Positions 27,955-38,119 are shown, counted from the first letter of the stretch. The stretch: 64,000 bases of DNA from Undibacterium sp049340185 (GCF_049340185.1 NZ_JBMPPC010000002.1:62001-126000); one strand, 5' to 3'. A program made the numbers and translations. Notes: generated from the letters alone by a model not told the origin.

Positions 27955-29184
27955 TCATTTTTTGAGTGCGACTTTTCCCAAATCCCAAATCGGTAAGAAA
28001 ATACCCAGAGCGAGCACCAGCACCAAAACACCTAGCCCGACAATCAGTATTGGTTCAATATTAGAGGACAAGGTTTTTAATTCGTATTCAACATCTCGCT
28101 CATACATACTGGCGATCTCGTCCATCAGATCATCCAGCTCGCCACTCTCCTCACCCACTGCGATCATCTGCAGTACGATGGGGGTAAAAATCCCTGCGAC
28201 GACAGCGGTACGTAGAATGCTCTCTCCACGCTCTACACCGTCACGCATTTGCTCTATACGGACAGATATATAGCTGTTATCGACCGTTTGGGACACAACA
28301 TTAAGTGCCTGTACAATCGGCACGCCACTTTTGCTGGACAGAGCGAAGCTACGTGCAAAACGGGCCAGAGTTCCTTTGAGTATGATGCGGCCAACAATCG
28401 GGATTTTTAATTTCACTTTATCCCATTGATAACGGCCATTACGTGTACCTACATACGTTTTGAAAGCAACGATCGAAGCAATTAACGCAAATAAACAGAC
28501 GGGCCAATACTCCACTGTGAAATTCGAAACGCCTAGTAAAATCCTGGTCATCAGAGGTAGCTCTGCATTAAATCCGGCAAAAACTTTAGCGAATGCAGGA
28601 ATAACAAAAATATTAATCACCGCCATCGCGAGTACCATCGCAATCATGACGAAAGTCGGATAACGCAATGCCGACTTGACGCGCTCCTTCATCTCTCTTT
28701 CAAACTCAAGATGCGCGTACAGGCGGATAAAAATATCCTCTAGCTGCCCCGTCATTTCTCCTACACGCACCATACTGATATAAAACGTCGAAAATATATC
28801 CGGATGGCGTCGCATCGCGGCAGAGAGTTCGCGTCCACCATCCAGGGACTCACGCAGATCCAAAATTACTCTGGCAAATGATTTGTTGATTGCAGACTCT
28901 TGCAAGCCCGCTAGGCCGCGCATGATGGGTACACCAGATTTAAGCAAAGTATAGAGCTGACGACTAAAAAGCTGCACATCCAGCGACAATACTTTGGGCT
29001 CGGTAAATTTTTTCCACCAGGTCATCTCGCCGCTTTTAGCTGGTTGACTGGTGGGATTAATATGTATTGGTGTAATTCCGCTATTAAATAACTGACTCGC
29101 TACCGCGCCACTATCCGCGCTTTCCAAGACACCCTCGACTAGCTCGCCGCGAGCGTTTCTGGCTTTGTAAGCGAAAAAAGGCAT
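27955..29184 (-). CDS. mshG: MSHA platform protein MshG (GspF/PilC family)
   Basis: 409 residues with two GspF domains (about 65-190 and 270-390) and three membrane helices (about 170-190, 215-240 and 375-398). Family motifs are present: FSRQLYTLLKSGVPIMRGL near the start, FARSFALLSKSGVPI-type repeat in the second domain, and GEESGELDDLMDEIA. It is the inner-membrane platform turned by the MshE ATPase. The start is 2 bp from the mshE stop. Confidence 0.94.
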   Translation of the reverse strand: MPFFAYKARNARGELVEGVLESADSGAVASQLFNSGITPIHINPTSQPAKSGEMTWWKKFTEPKVLSLDVQLFSRQLYTLLKSGVPIMRGLAGLQESAINKSFARVILDLRESLDGGRELSAAMRRHPDIFSTFYISMVRVGEMTGQLEDIFIRLYAHLEFEREMKERVKSALRYPTFVMIAMVLAMAVINIFVIPAFAKVFAGFNAELPLMTRILLGVSNFTVEYWPVCLFALIASIVAFKTYVGTRNGRYQWDKVKLKIPIVGRIILKGTLARFARSFALSSKSGVPIVQALNVVSQTVDNSYISVRIEQMRDGVERGESILRTAVVAGIFTPIVLQMIAVGEESGELDDLMDEIASMYERDVEYELKTLSSNIEPILIVGLGVLVLVLALGIFLPIWDLGKVALKK

Positions 29185-29185
29185 G

Positions 29186-30889
29186 TTATTCCTCTAGTTG
29201 ATTACTGATGCGCATTGCTTCAGCAATCGTCGTTTTACCGGCAATAGCCAAATCTACTGCATGCTTACGCAAAGTGTGTCCGGCCATCTGCTGCTGGCCG
29301 ATTTTTATAAAACTTGCCGGATCCCCGTGATTTGCCGCATCCGCTACGGCTTGGGTGACTTCCAGTAACTCATAAACACCAACCCGGCCACGATATCCTG
29401 TGCCATTGCAATGACTGCAACCACGGCCTTTATGGTAGACGTATGCATCCACGTTCTCACGAAGCTCTTGCTTTAGCCACTCCCTCTCGGTGGCGCTGAG
29501 CAGTGTCGGCTCGCTACAACTTTCACAGATAACCCTGACCAGCCTTTGCGCCAAGACTGCCTGCAAAGAACTGCCGACCATAAAACGTGGCACACCCATA
29601 TCCATCAAACGGATTGGCGTGCTGACGGCGTCATTCGTATGCAAAGTAGACAATACCAGATGGCCCGTCATCGCAGCACGCATACCGATTTGTGCTGTTT
29701 CCTGGTCACGCATTTCACCGACCAGTAACACATCGGGGTCCTGACGTAAGCTAGCACGCAATACTCTGGCAAAACTAAGTTCAATCTTCTCATTCACCTG
29801 CACTTGATTGATGCCTGCGAGGCGATATTCAACCGGATCTTCGACCGTAATCAGCTTACGCCCCTCGGTATTTAATTCGGATAAGGCGCCATATAAAGTC
29901 GTCGTTTTGCCGCTACCGGTAGGACCGGTGACTAATACCAGGCCATTGGGCCGGTTAATGATAGTACGAAATCTCGCCAGCATATGCTTGGGCATGCCGA
30001 TACGTTCCAGATTTAGCGTACCACCACTTTGATTCAGTAGCCGCATGACTACCGATTCACCGTATTGAGTCGGCATCGTGGAAATACGGACGTCAATCTG
30101 TTGCTGTCTTACTTTGATTACAAAGCGGCCATCTTGCGGTATGCGTTTTTCTGAAATATCCATATCGGACATCAACTTCAAGCGCAGCACCATGGATGGA
30201 GCGATTTTAATATCGGTTTCAGTTTGCAGATGCAAGACACCGTCAATCCGAAAACGTATTTGCAAACGCTTTTCCTGAGGCTCTATATGAATATCCGAGG
30301 CACGTATCTGAGTTGCATCATCAAACACTGATTGCAGTAACTTGACGACAGGAGCGTCCTCCATCCCCGGCGTGACGCTAAGCATGCCAAAATCGATATT
30401 GGTATCACCAAGTTCTTGCTCCAGCTCTTTGGCCAATCCCGATATTTCGTCGGTACGTCGATATACCTGATCAATTGTTTGCAATAGTTCTGTTTCATTG
30501 ACGACAGCTAACAGAATTGGGGATTTGACGATGCGAGTGATTTCATCATACGCAAACAGATCGGTAGGATCGGCCATACCGACCAGTATTGCACTGCCTT
30601 GATTCTCCAGAGCGAGCGCCCTGAATCGACGGGCCTGAATCTCAGGCAGCAGCTTTACAACACCGGGACTGAGATTGTATTGCTTCAGATTGATGTACTG
30701 GATGTTAAGCTGCTTCGCCAGTGCGCCGGATATTTGCTCTTCGGTGACAAAGCCGTTTTCTACAAACACTTTACCGAGTTTTCTGCCGCTACGTTTTTGT
30801 TCAGTCAATGCTATTTGAAGCTGCTCTTCTGACATCAGCTTCTGCTGCAGCAAAATTTCCCCTAAACGGACTTTCTCTGGTCTTGCCAT
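29186..30889 (-). CDS. mshE: MSHA assembly ATPase MshE with c-di-GMP-binding MshEN domain
   Basis: 567 residues. The first 60 carry the two 24-residue MshEN motifs: RLGEILLQQKLMSEEQLQ and, after the central Gln, LGKVFVENGFVTEEQI with LAKQ. This module is known in Vibrio MshE to bind c-di-GMP. The ATPase core (about 170-545) has Walker A GPTGSGKTTT, an Asp box with VEDPVEYRL, Walker B (DVLLVGEMRD), a His box (LVLSTLHTNDA) and a tetracysteine zinc site (CESC/CSHC). It powers pilus polymerisation and is expected to respond to c-di-GMP. First gene of the locus. Confidence 0.95.
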   Translation of the reverse strand: MARPEKVRLGEILLQQKLMSEEQLQIALTEQKRSGRKLGKVFVENGFVTEEQISGALAKQLNIQYINLKQYNLSPGVVKLLPEIQARRFRALALENQGSAILVGMADPTDLFAYDEITRIVKSPILLAVVNETELLQTIDQVYRRTDEISGLAKELEQELGDTNIDFGMLSVTPGMEDAPVVKLLQSVFDDATQIRASDIHIEPQEKRLQIRFRIDGVLHLQTETDIKIAPSMVLRLKLMSDMDISEKRIPQDGRFVIKVRQQQIDVRISTMPTQYGESVVMRLLNQSGGTLNLERIGMPKHMLARFRTIINRPNGLVLVTGPTGSGKTTTLYGALSELNTEGRKLITVEDPVEYRLAGINQVQVNEKIELSFARVLRASLRQDPDVLLVGEMRDQETAQIGMRAAMTGHLVLSTLHTNDAVSTPIRLMDMGVPRFMVGSSLQAVLAQRLVRVICESCSEPTLLSATEREWLKQELRENVDAYVYHKGRGCSHCNGTGYRGRVGVYELLEVTQAVADAANHGDPASFIKIGQQQMAGHTLRKHAVDLAIAGKTTIAEAMRISNQLEE

Positions 30890-31006
30890 TCGTCTTCCTT
30901 TCTAGGGTCTTCAATGCAGTGAAATGTGACTTACTCTACACAAGCGGAGAGAGGCTTGCAAAGTCTTTCATCATAAATTATGCAGAAATCGTCTTTTGAC
31001 ACCATC

Positions 31007-31945
31007 TCAATCTAATTCGGCTAGCACTTTAATATGTGCAACAACGCTGCGACCGAGTGCAGACAAGTTATAGCCGCCTTCAAGACAGCTCACGATCCTT
31101 CCTCTTGAGTACTGTTTTGCAACCATCATGATTTGACGGGTGATCCAGCTGTAATCCGCTTCGACTAACCCCATCTGTCCCATATCGTCTTCCTTATGCG
31201 CATCAAATCCCGCAGAAATAAAAATCATCTCAGGTTGATGCTGATGTAGGGCTGGCAGCCATTTTTCGGTAATGGCTTGGCGCACAACATCGCCATAGCT
31301 ATGCGCTGGAATCGGCAAGTTCACCATGTTTGCAGCAGGATGATCTGTGCCGGTATAGGGATAAAAAGGGTGCTGAAAAAAACTCACCATGAGTACCCGC
31401 GGATCATCACGGAAAGTCTCTTCCGTTCCATTTCCATGGTGAACATCAAAATCGACAATGGCGACTCGCTGAAGCCCATGTACTTCCATCGCATGTTTAG
31501 CGGCGACCGCAACATTATTGAACATACAAAAACCCATGGCTTCACGCGGGGTCGCATGGTGTCCGGGTGGGCGAACCGAGCAAAATGCATTGTCTAATTC
31601 ACCGGCGATCACTGCATCTGTAGCTGCGATTGCTGCGCCCGCTGCACGCAGCGCAGCGCGCCAGGTATAAGCGTTGAGCATGGTGTCCGCATCAAGCGGG
31701 AAGTGCTGATATTCAGAATTGACCCCGGGGCAGTTCTCGCGGATACGATAAATGGCATCCTGCGTATGTACTCTTGCCAGAGCTTTTTCATCAGCGACTG
31801 GAGCCTCTCGAAATTCCAGCAAACTATCGATACGGCTTGCAATCAACTGATCCTCAATTGCCTGCAGGCGTTCGGGTGATTCTGGATGCCACGAACCCAT
31901 TTCGTGGCGTTTGCAGTCAGCGTGGGTATAAAACGCGGTTGTCAT
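31007..31945 (-). CDS. Histone-deacetylase family amidohydrolase
   Basis: 312 residues from the Met at 31945 (MTTAFYTHADCKRHEMG); the frame opens 132 bp earlier but that extension looks non-coding. Zn-dependent arginase/deacetylase-fold motifs are in order: HPESPERL, the charge-relay pair in VRPPGHHAT, the zinc ligands in DFDVHHGNGT, and SAGFDAHKEDD with the second Asp ligand. Bacterial members deacetylate acetylpolyamines, acetoin-related substrates or other small molecules; the substrate is not evident. It is divergent from moxR. Confidence 0.92.
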   Translation of the reverse strand: MTTAFYTHADCKRHEMGSWHPESPERLQAIEDQLIASRIDSLLEFREAPVADEKALARVHTQDAIYRIRENCPGVNSEYQHFPLDADTMLNAYTWRAALRAAGAAIAATDAVIAGELDNAFCSVRPPGHHATPREAMGFCMFNNVAVAAKHAMEVHGLQRVAIVDFDVHHGNGTEETFRDDPRVLMVSFFQHPFYPYTGTDHPAANMVNLPIPAHSYGDVVRQAITEKWLPALHQHQPEMIFISAGFDAHKEDDMGQMGLVEADYSWITRQIMMVAKQYSRGRIVSCLEGGYNLSALGRSVVAHIKVLAELD

Positions 31946-32217
31946 TAGTGTGCTGTCGTAACAGGACTGGCGCTTCTCATCAAAGGCCTGTTCAGGCATC
32001 TGGTAAGTTTGTGCGCGTCCTAAGTAAATTAGTACGTCTCCATTGAGAAGTGTCACCCTATTTAGTGTTTTTTGCAAATCGCCTATGGTTTTGACATGGT
32101 TTTTGATGCTGATTCGCGCTTATGCTGGTGCGTCAAAAATACAGAATGCCTTGATTCGGTTTACACTAACCATCTTGTGCTTTGCATGCTTTCTCTGACT
32201 GACCTAACAGGCCCACC

Positions 32218-33138
32218 ATGTTTTCTAAAGTTCACGCTGTCGCAAAACAAGTTAATCAAGTCATTATTGGTAAAGACCAGCAAATACGTCAGGCCTTAGT
32301 CTGCCTGCTCGCCGGCGGTCACTTGCTGGTCGAAGATGTGCCTGGTGTAGGCAAAACTACGCTGGCACACGCTCTAGCGATTTCGCTGGGCCTGCAATTT
32401 AATCGTTTGCAATTTACCAGTGATCTTTTGCCTGCAGACGTAGTAGGCATTTCGATTTTTGACAGGGAGAAAAGTCAGTTTATTTTCCATCCTGGCCCGG
32501 TATTTACGCAAGTATTGCTTGCCGATGAAATTAATCGTGCCACCCCAAAAACTCAATCAGCATTATTAGAAGCAATGGAGGAGCGCCAGGTCAGCGTAGA
32601 AGGTAAAACGCGCCCACTCCCCTCGCCCTTCTTTGTGATCGCCACACAAAATCCCACACATCAAGTTGGCACGTTCGCGTTACCGGAGTCGCAGCTTGAT
32701 CGCTTCCTGATGTGTCTGTCTCTTGGCTACCCGGACGCTGCAGCAGAACGTGCCTTGCTGATGGGCGAAGATCGCCGGACTTTGCTGCAAAACCTGCCGG
32801 CAGTGATGCGCGCCGAGGAATTAGTCGAAGCGCAAAAATTATTGCGTCATATTCACACCTCCCCATCGCTGATTGACTATGTGCAGTCTCTAGCGCATGC
32901 AACTCGCCAGAGCGATACCTTTGCCGACGGGATGAGCCCGCGTGCTGCAATTGCGCTGTTACAAGCTGCCCGCGCCTGGGCTGCCCTGGAGGGACGTGAT
33001 CATGTCATTCCCGAAGATGTGCAGGCCGTGCTGATACCAGTGATTGCCCATCGCTTACGGCCACTCAAATCTGTGAGCGGTAAAACCAATGCAAGCAGCG
33101 AATTGCTCCAGCAACTGATGTTGCGCATCGCAGTGTAA
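32218..33138 (+). CDS. MoxR-family AAA ATPase
   Basis: 306 residues: Walker A EDVPGVGKTTLA (about residue 42), Walker B VLLADEINRA with the following TPKTQSALLEAMEE, sensor 1 FFVIATQNP and an arginine-bearing lid domain. MoxR proteins are chaperone-like ATPases, usually encoded with a DUF58 protein and a transglutaminase or VWA protein, exactly as here. First gene of a plus-strand unit of four. Confidence 0.93.
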   Translation: MFSKVHAVAKQVNQVIIGKDQQIRQALVCLLAGGHLLVEDVPGVGKTTLAHALAISLGLQFNRLQFTSDLLPADVVGISIFDREKSQFIFHPGPVFTQVLLADEINRATPKTQSALLEAMEERQVSVEGKTRPLPSPFFVIATQNPTHQVGTFALPESQLDRFLMCLSLGYPDAAAERALLMGEDRRTLLQNLPAVMRAEELVEAQKLLRHIHTSPSLIDYVQSLAHATRQSDTFADGMSPRAAIALLQAARAWAALEGRDHVIPEDVQAVLIPVIAHRLRPLKSVSGKTNASSELLQQLMLRIAV

Positions 33139-33188
33139 CGATAGCCAAATAACAGTCAACGGACCACCATCGTTATTATTGCCAATCT

Positions 33189-34178
33189 ATGCTGACCTCT
33201 ATACGCGAACGCTTTCGTCGACTGGTTTTTCTTGAACACAAACCGGAGAGTGGTGAGGTACTGCTCAAGCAACGACGTGTGTTTACATTACCTAGCAAAG
33301 CCGGATGGATGTTTGGCTTGCTCATGATTGTTTTATTCATTGCCTCCACTAACTACAATCTGAGTCTGGGTTTTGCACTGACTTTTGTGCTGGTTGCGTG
33401 TGGCATGATCAATGCATATTTTGCTTTTTTGAATCTCGCCTACCTGCATTTACTTGCCGGGAGTGCACAGCCCGTATTTGCTGGTGAGGATGCGCAATTC
33501 ATCCTGCACATCATCAATCGACGCAAACGTCATCGTTATGCAATCTGGATAGGCTTTTCTCAAAAAGGTGCGACAGATCATGCCATCGACGTCGCACACG
33601 AGAGTCGCACCAGTGTCACACTGAGTTACCCGACAGCGGAGCGCGGTTACATGTCGATCCCCAGGGTACGCCTGCAAACCTGGTTTCCATTAGGTCTGTT
33701 ACGCGCCTGGAGCACGTGGTTACCTGATGCACAGGTATTGGTCTATCCTCGACCAGAAGAAAATGCGCCGCCGTTGCCACAACAAGGTACAGAAAAAAAT
33801 GATGGTCAAGGCCACGCCGGAGATGAAGATTTTTCGGGAGTACGCGCCTACCAGACAGGTGATGCCATGAAACATCTGGCGTGGAAGCAAATAGCCAAAC
33901 TTGATCTCGAATCGGGCGGCCAACTCGTGACGAAGCAATTTTCGGGCGGATCCGCCAGCGATATCATTCTCGACTTTGCCAGTTTACCAAGATCAATGGA
34001 TCTGGAATTAAAACTCGCCAGAATGACGAGCTGGGTACTTGAGGCAGATGCGGCGGCCTTGCCATACGGATTTCGGCTTGGAAATATAGATTCTCCAATC
34101 ACGACAGGTCAGGCTCATCGCCAGGACTGTCTGCGTGCCCTTGCCTTGCATGACCTCACCGATACGCGTCGCTCATGA
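33189..34178 (+). CDS. DUF58 domain protein
   Basis: 329 residues with two N-terminal membrane helices (about 38-80) and the DUF58 core, including GDEDFSGVRAYQTGDAMKHLAWKQ, which matches the family's R-x-Y-x-x-GD-x-x-R-x-I-x-W motif in a degenerate form (HLAW in place of RIHW). The family is related to von Willebrand-type folds and works with MoxR ATPases. The stop overlaps the next start by 4 nt (34175-34178, ATGA). Confidence 0.9.
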   Translation: MLTSIRERFRRLVFLEHKPESGEVLLKQRRVFTLPSKAGWMFGLLMIVLFIASTNYNLSLGFALTFVLVACGMINAYFAFLNLAYLHLLAGSAQPVFAGEDAQFILHIINRRKRHRYAIWIGFSQKGATDHAIDVAHESRTSVTLSYPTAERGYMSIPRVRLQTWFPLGLLRAWSTWLPDAQVLVYPRPEENAPPLPQQGTEKNDGQGHAGDEDFSGVRAYQTGDAMKHLAWKQIAKLDLESGGQLVTKQFSGGSASDIILDFASLPRSMDLELKLARMTSWVLEADAAALPYGFRLGNIDSPITTGQAHRQDCLRALALHDLTDTRRS

Positions 34179-36238
34179 ACCAATCGACCCCGAACATGTT
34201 GAGTAAAAATGGAATCGCCTCCATGCATACCAGCTGGCGCAAGCTGCCCCTGGCGCGTGACAAGGCTGATACCTTGCTACTGATGTTCGCATGTTTACTG
34301 GTGCTGCTGCCACATACTTTGCACGCAGCATGGTGGGTATCGGCGAGTTGTCTGGGACTGTTTGCGTGGCGAGTCTGGGTCACCCTGACCGGACGCCGCC
34401 TGCCACCATCATGGGTGCTAGTACCGATTGCCGGCATGATGATGTGCGCTGTGTTCTGGCAATTTCACACTTTCTTTGGCAAAGAAGTCGGCGTGACCAT
34501 GCTGATGATGCTGCTGGTTTGCAAATTACTGGAAATGCATGCCAAGCGGGATTTATTTGTCGTCATCTATTTGGGTTATTTTCTGCTATTGACGCATTTT
34601 TTTGACGCACAAACGATCGGCACCGCCGCGATGTCATTGTGTGCCTTAGCCGCTTTACTTACGGCGCAATTATCGTTTCACTATACGGGCGTAGTGCCAT
34701 CATTGTGGCAAAGATTAAAATTAGGTTTGTCCATTTTAGGTCTCGCGATTCCGCTAACTATTGTCGCGTTCTATCTGGTGCCCAGGATTCAAGGGCCTTT
34801 GTGGAAATTACCCGGTGATGCACAAAGTGGACATACCGGATTATCAGACTCCATGGCACCGGGAAATATCAGCAAACTTGCTTTGTCGGAAGATATTGCG
34901 TTCAGAGTCAAGTTTCCAGATTTTACGCCATTCAAAGCACCACCTAAAAATCTGCTGTACTGGCGCGGCATCGTTCTCACGCACTTTGACGGGAGGAACT
35001 GGACTCATGGCGAGATACCGTCAGGCAATAGTACTGCCAACGCTAAAAGCGCCATCGCATTTTCTGACAAACCGATACGCCAGGAAATCATCATGGAGCC
35101 AAACAATCAGCGCTGGCTTATGGCGCTGGATATGCCTGCCGAACCGGCAAACCTGACAGACCTTGGCAGCAATCTCAATAAGCTCAAAGAAATGACCGCC
35201 TCCCAAGCGATCCATAGTCGGCTTCGCTATGAGGTCATGTCCTACCCGGCTTATCAATGGCAAGCAGAATCTGAACTAGCCGATCTGATCTCTGAAGTCG
35301 AACTGCCGGCGGGATTCAATCCGCGCACACTAGCGTTCGCAGCGGATCTCAGGCAAAAATTTCAAGATGACGAAAGTGTCATCAAGGCGGTACTTAATTA
35401 TTTTCGTGATGAGAATTTTGTTTATACCTTAGAGCCCACGTTATTGGGCACAAATAGTGTTGATGACTTTTTGTTTAAATCACGCGAAGGATTTTGTGAA
35501 CATTATGCAAGCGCATTTGTCGTTTTGATGCGTGCCATCGATATTCCGGCACGAGTCGTGACCGGGTATCAGGGTGGTGATATGAACATCATTGATGGCT
35601 ATATGGAGGTCAGGCAATCAGACGCTCATGCCTGGGCAGAAGTCTGGCTAAAAGGTAGGGGCTGGATAAAAGTGGATCCTACTGCTGCTGTAGCGCCAAA
35701 TCGGGTCATGTTAAGTTTAAACGATGCCATTCCCCGCAACGGCATCACAGGTGCGATCAGTAACGCTCTTGGCAACAACTCCCTGCTGACCGGATTGCGC
35801 ATGCAGTGGGATGCCGTCAATAACTCCTGGAACCAATGGGTTCTGAATTACAACCAGGCGAAACAGCTCGACTTCATGCGCTCTTTTGGCCTGGGAGATT
35901 TGGATTGGCCGAAAATGACGATGTTATTTTTCGCCATCAGCGCGCTATTGATGGCGCTATATGCGCTCCCCTTAATACGGTACCGTACGCAATTATCACC
36001 GCTGGATGAGATTTATCTTGCGTTATGTAAGAAACTGGCGTCCAAGGGATGGAGTAAAGCGGCTCATGAAGGGCCTCAGGCATATTTGCTAAGGCTAAAA
36101 ACGATCATGCCAAATAATAGTTACGGTACGGTAAAAACCTTTTTGAATCTATACACAGCAGCAAAATATGGTAAAGCCGAGTTACCATCTGCTATCCTCG
36201 TCTCCCGTTTAAAAACTTTACTTAAGCAATATCGCTGA
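34175..36238 (+). CDS. Membrane transglutaminase (TgpA family, DUF3488 plus transglutaminase-like)
   Basis: 687 residues. Five to six N-terminal membrane helices (about 25-205) belong to the DUF3488 region. A periplasmic transglutaminase-like domain follows (about 370-510), with the catalytic Cys in SREGFCEHYASAFV, the His in QSDAHAWAEVW and the Asp in KVDPTAAVAP. One more helix (about 585-605) leads to a DUF4129-like cytoplasmic tail. TgpA of Pseudomonas is an essential periplasmic transglutaminase; this is its likely relative. Coupled to the DUF58 gene by an ATGA overlap. Confidence 0.92.
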   Translation: MNQSTPNMLSKNGIASMHTSWRKLPLARDKADTLLLMFACLLVLLPHTLHAAWWVSASCLGLFAWRVWVTLTGRRLPPSWVLVPIAGMMMCAVFWQFHTFFGKEVGVTMLMMLLVCKLLEMHAKRDLFVVIYLGYFLLLTHFFDAQTIGTAAMSLCALAALLTAQLSFHYTGVVPSLWQRLKLGLSILGLAIPLTIVAFYLVPRIQGPLWKLPGDAQSGHTGLSDSMAPGNISKLALSEDIAFRVKFPDFTPFKAPPKNLLYWRGIVLTHFDGRNWTHGEIPSGNSTANAKSAIAFSDKPIRQEIIMEPNNQRWLMALDMPAEPANLTDLGSNLNKLKEMTASQAIHSRLRYEVMSYPAYQWQAESELADLISEVELPAGFNPRTLAFAADLRQKFQDDESVIKAVLNYFRDENFVYTLEPTLLGTNSVDDFLFKSREGFCEHYASAFVVLMRAIDIPARVVTGYQGGDMNIIDGYMEVRQSDAHAWAEVWLKGRGWIKVDPTAAVAPNRVMLSLNDAIPRNGITGAISNALGNNSLLTGLRMQWDAVNNSWNQWVLNYNQAKQLDFMRSFGLGDLDWPKMTMLFFAISALLMALYALPLIRYRTQLSPLDEIYLALCKKLASKGWSKAAHEGPQAYLLRLKTIMPNNSYGTVKTFLNLYTAAKYGKAELPSAILVSRLKTLLKQYR

Positions 36239-36251
36239 CCTATTGATTTCC

Positions 36252-37388
36252 ATGCTCAAACTATCTGCATCAACTCATTCTCCGACCAAGTATATTGGGC
36301 TCATTACAGCACTGACCATCGCCTTAACAAGTGCGCCCTATGCGGCAGCGACGGTAAAAAAATCGAGTCCTGTGACAACAAAAAAAACCGCTTCCAAACA
36401 GGAAGAGAGTGCAGAGTTCGCGCACTTTGCGCAGTGGAAAGAAGTTGCAGACTTTATTGATCAGATGGTAGTGAGACATGGCTTTGATAAAGCAGAACTG
36501 ATTGCGACATTTGATCAGGTTCGATACGTAGAATCAGCAATCCAGCTCATGAAGCCCGCCCCTGCAGGTAAACCCAAAAATTGGAAAGCCTATCGCGCCC
36601 GCTTTGTCGACGCATATCGCATCAATGCTGGTATCGCGTTTTGGGATAAGTATACGGATGCGCTGAACCGGGCAGAAAACCAATACGGCGTTCCTGCTGA
36701 AATCATTGTCGGTCTGATCGGTGTAGAAACGGTGTTTGGTAAAAACACCGGCAATTTTCGTGTGATGGATGCACTCACAACATTGGCGTTTGCCTATCCT
36801 GACACGCCAACACGCGCAACTCGTATGGAATTTTTTCGAGGGGAATTAGAGAACATGCTGTTGATGGCCAGAGAATCGCGTCTCGATCCATTTCAGTTCA
36901 AAGGGTCTTATGCGGGGGCAATAGGCTGGTCACAATTTATGCCTAGCAGCATCAGAAAGTTTGCTGTTGATTTTGATGGCGATGGGCAAATTGATTTACT
37001 GGCGTCACCAACCGATGCCATCGGCAGCGTGGCGCACTATTTATCTATGCATGGCTGGAAGAAAAATTTACCGACGGCATTTCCAGCTACCCTGGTGATT
37101 AATCCGGATAATGAACAAGATGTGAGCAAACTCAGCTCAATATTAGGCCAAGGATTACGGGCAAACTATAAACTTGACGAATTACGCCCGGTTGCAACAA
37201 CCGCTAGTCCTGATGCGACCGACAATTTGCTCTATGGTTTGATCAATTTGCAAAACGGAAATGATCCAACGGAATACTGGCTTGCTACCGAGAATTTTTT
37301 TGCCATCACTCAATATAATCGTAGCTATTTTTATGCGATGTCGGTGATTGATTTGGGTAAAGTCATTGCCGCCGCACGTACAAAATAG
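36252..37388 (+). CDS. mltB: Lytic murein transglycosylase B
   Basis: 378 residues from the ATG at 36252 (a TTG at 36243 is in frame). The signal peptide IGLITALTIALTSAPYAAA has no lipobox, so this is a periplasmic rather than a lipid-anchored MltB. The SLT/MltB domain has the catalytic glutamate E159 in GLIGVETVFGKNTG and the GAIGWSQFMPSS motif. It cleaves the MurNAc-GlcNAc bond to 1,6-anhydro ends. It lies 13 bp after the transglutaminase gene, suggesting a shared cell-wall role for the unit. Confidence 0.93.
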   Translation: MLKLSASTHSPTKYIGLITALTIALTSAPYAAATVKKSSPVTTKKTASKQEESAEFAHFAQWKEVADFIDQMVVRHGFDKAELIATFDQVRYVESAIQLMKPAPAGKPKNWKAYRARFVDAYRINAGIAFWDKYTDALNRAENQYGVPAEIIVGLIGVETVFGKNTGNFRVMDALTTLAFAYPDTPTRATRMEFFRGELENMLLMARESRLDPFQFKGSYAGAIGWSQFMPSSIRKFAVDFDGDGQIDLLASPTDAIGSVAHYLSMHGWKKNLPTAFPATLVINPDNEQDVSKLSSILGQGLRANYKLDELRPVATTASPDATDNLLYGLINLQNGNDPTEYWLATENFFAITQYNRSYFYAMSVIDLGKVIAAARTK

Positions 37389-37680
37389 GAGGAGTTTCGA
37401 TAAAAATCACCGGAATTAGCTGAAAGTTGCCACACAGAATTTTCCACGCCTGAATGATATTTTTCCCGATTAATATTGCTAAATAGTATGACTTAAACTA
37501 CATTAATATTATCTAATGATACATTTACGTTATCAGAAAGCAATGTGTCAAGAGATTTAACAATGTTTTGCTATTCTTCTGGCAAGAAAAATCTATTTTA
37601 AAGATACAATATTACCGTTTGATTAATCTTTTATTGAAGCAATGTTTTTTTGAATCAATAAGCTAAATAGCGAGGTAATT

Positions 37681-37989
37681 ATGGCAAATCTGACACAGCT
37701 TGAATCCGATGAAATCGACTACGATCCAAATAATTTGTTGGACACATTGATTAAACAGTTGCATTTAAAAAATGATGCCGCTTTGTCTAGGGCCTTGGAA
37801 GTAGCTCCTCCAGTAATCAGTAAAATCCGTCACCGCCGCCTGCCAGTTGGTGCGTCCCTGTTAATTCGCATGCACGAAATCAGCGATGTCAGCATTAAAG
37901 ATTTACGTGAACTGATGGGTGACCGTCGTGCGAAATTCCGTATCAGCGACAAACAATTCAAACCAAAAGAAGCTGCGGCGAATAGTTAA
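37681..37989 (+). CDS. Small putative DNA-binding protein, conserved hypothetical
   Basis: 102 residues, no membrane segment. The middle (LLDTLIKQLHLKNDAALSRA, then VISKIRHRRLPVGASLLIRM) has the spacing of an XRE/Cro-like helix-turn-helix, with ISKIRHRR as the recognition helix. The tail is basic. I recognise the pattern but not a named family. Preceded by a good GCGAGGTAATT ribosome site and a 292-bp AT-rich upstream region, and followed by a strong terminator, so it is a monocistronic, probably well-expressed gene. Confidence 0.82.
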   Translation: MANLTQLESDEIDYDPNNLLDTLIKQLHLKNDAALSRALEVAPPVISKIRHRRLPVGASLLIRMHEISDVSIKDLRELMGDRRAKFRISDKQFKPKEAAANS

Positions 37990-38033
37990 AAATTTCGACA
38001 AAAAATTTGTCGTCAGGCACTAAATTGATTGAG

Positions 38034-38073
38034 AATGCCGTAAATGTATCTGAGTACATTTACGGCATTTTTG
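38034..38073 (+). terminator. Rho-independent terminator
   Basis: A perfect 15-bp stem (38034-38048 with 38055-38069) with a 6-nt loop, followed by a T-run on the plus strand. It lies 45 bp after the small HTH-like gene and 47 bp before the end of the convergent cysM gene, so it may also slow transcription from the other side. Confidence 0.85.
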
Positions 38074-38119
38074 TATCTAAAACGTATTGTGACACGCCAT
38101 TTCAATCCACAATACTATG

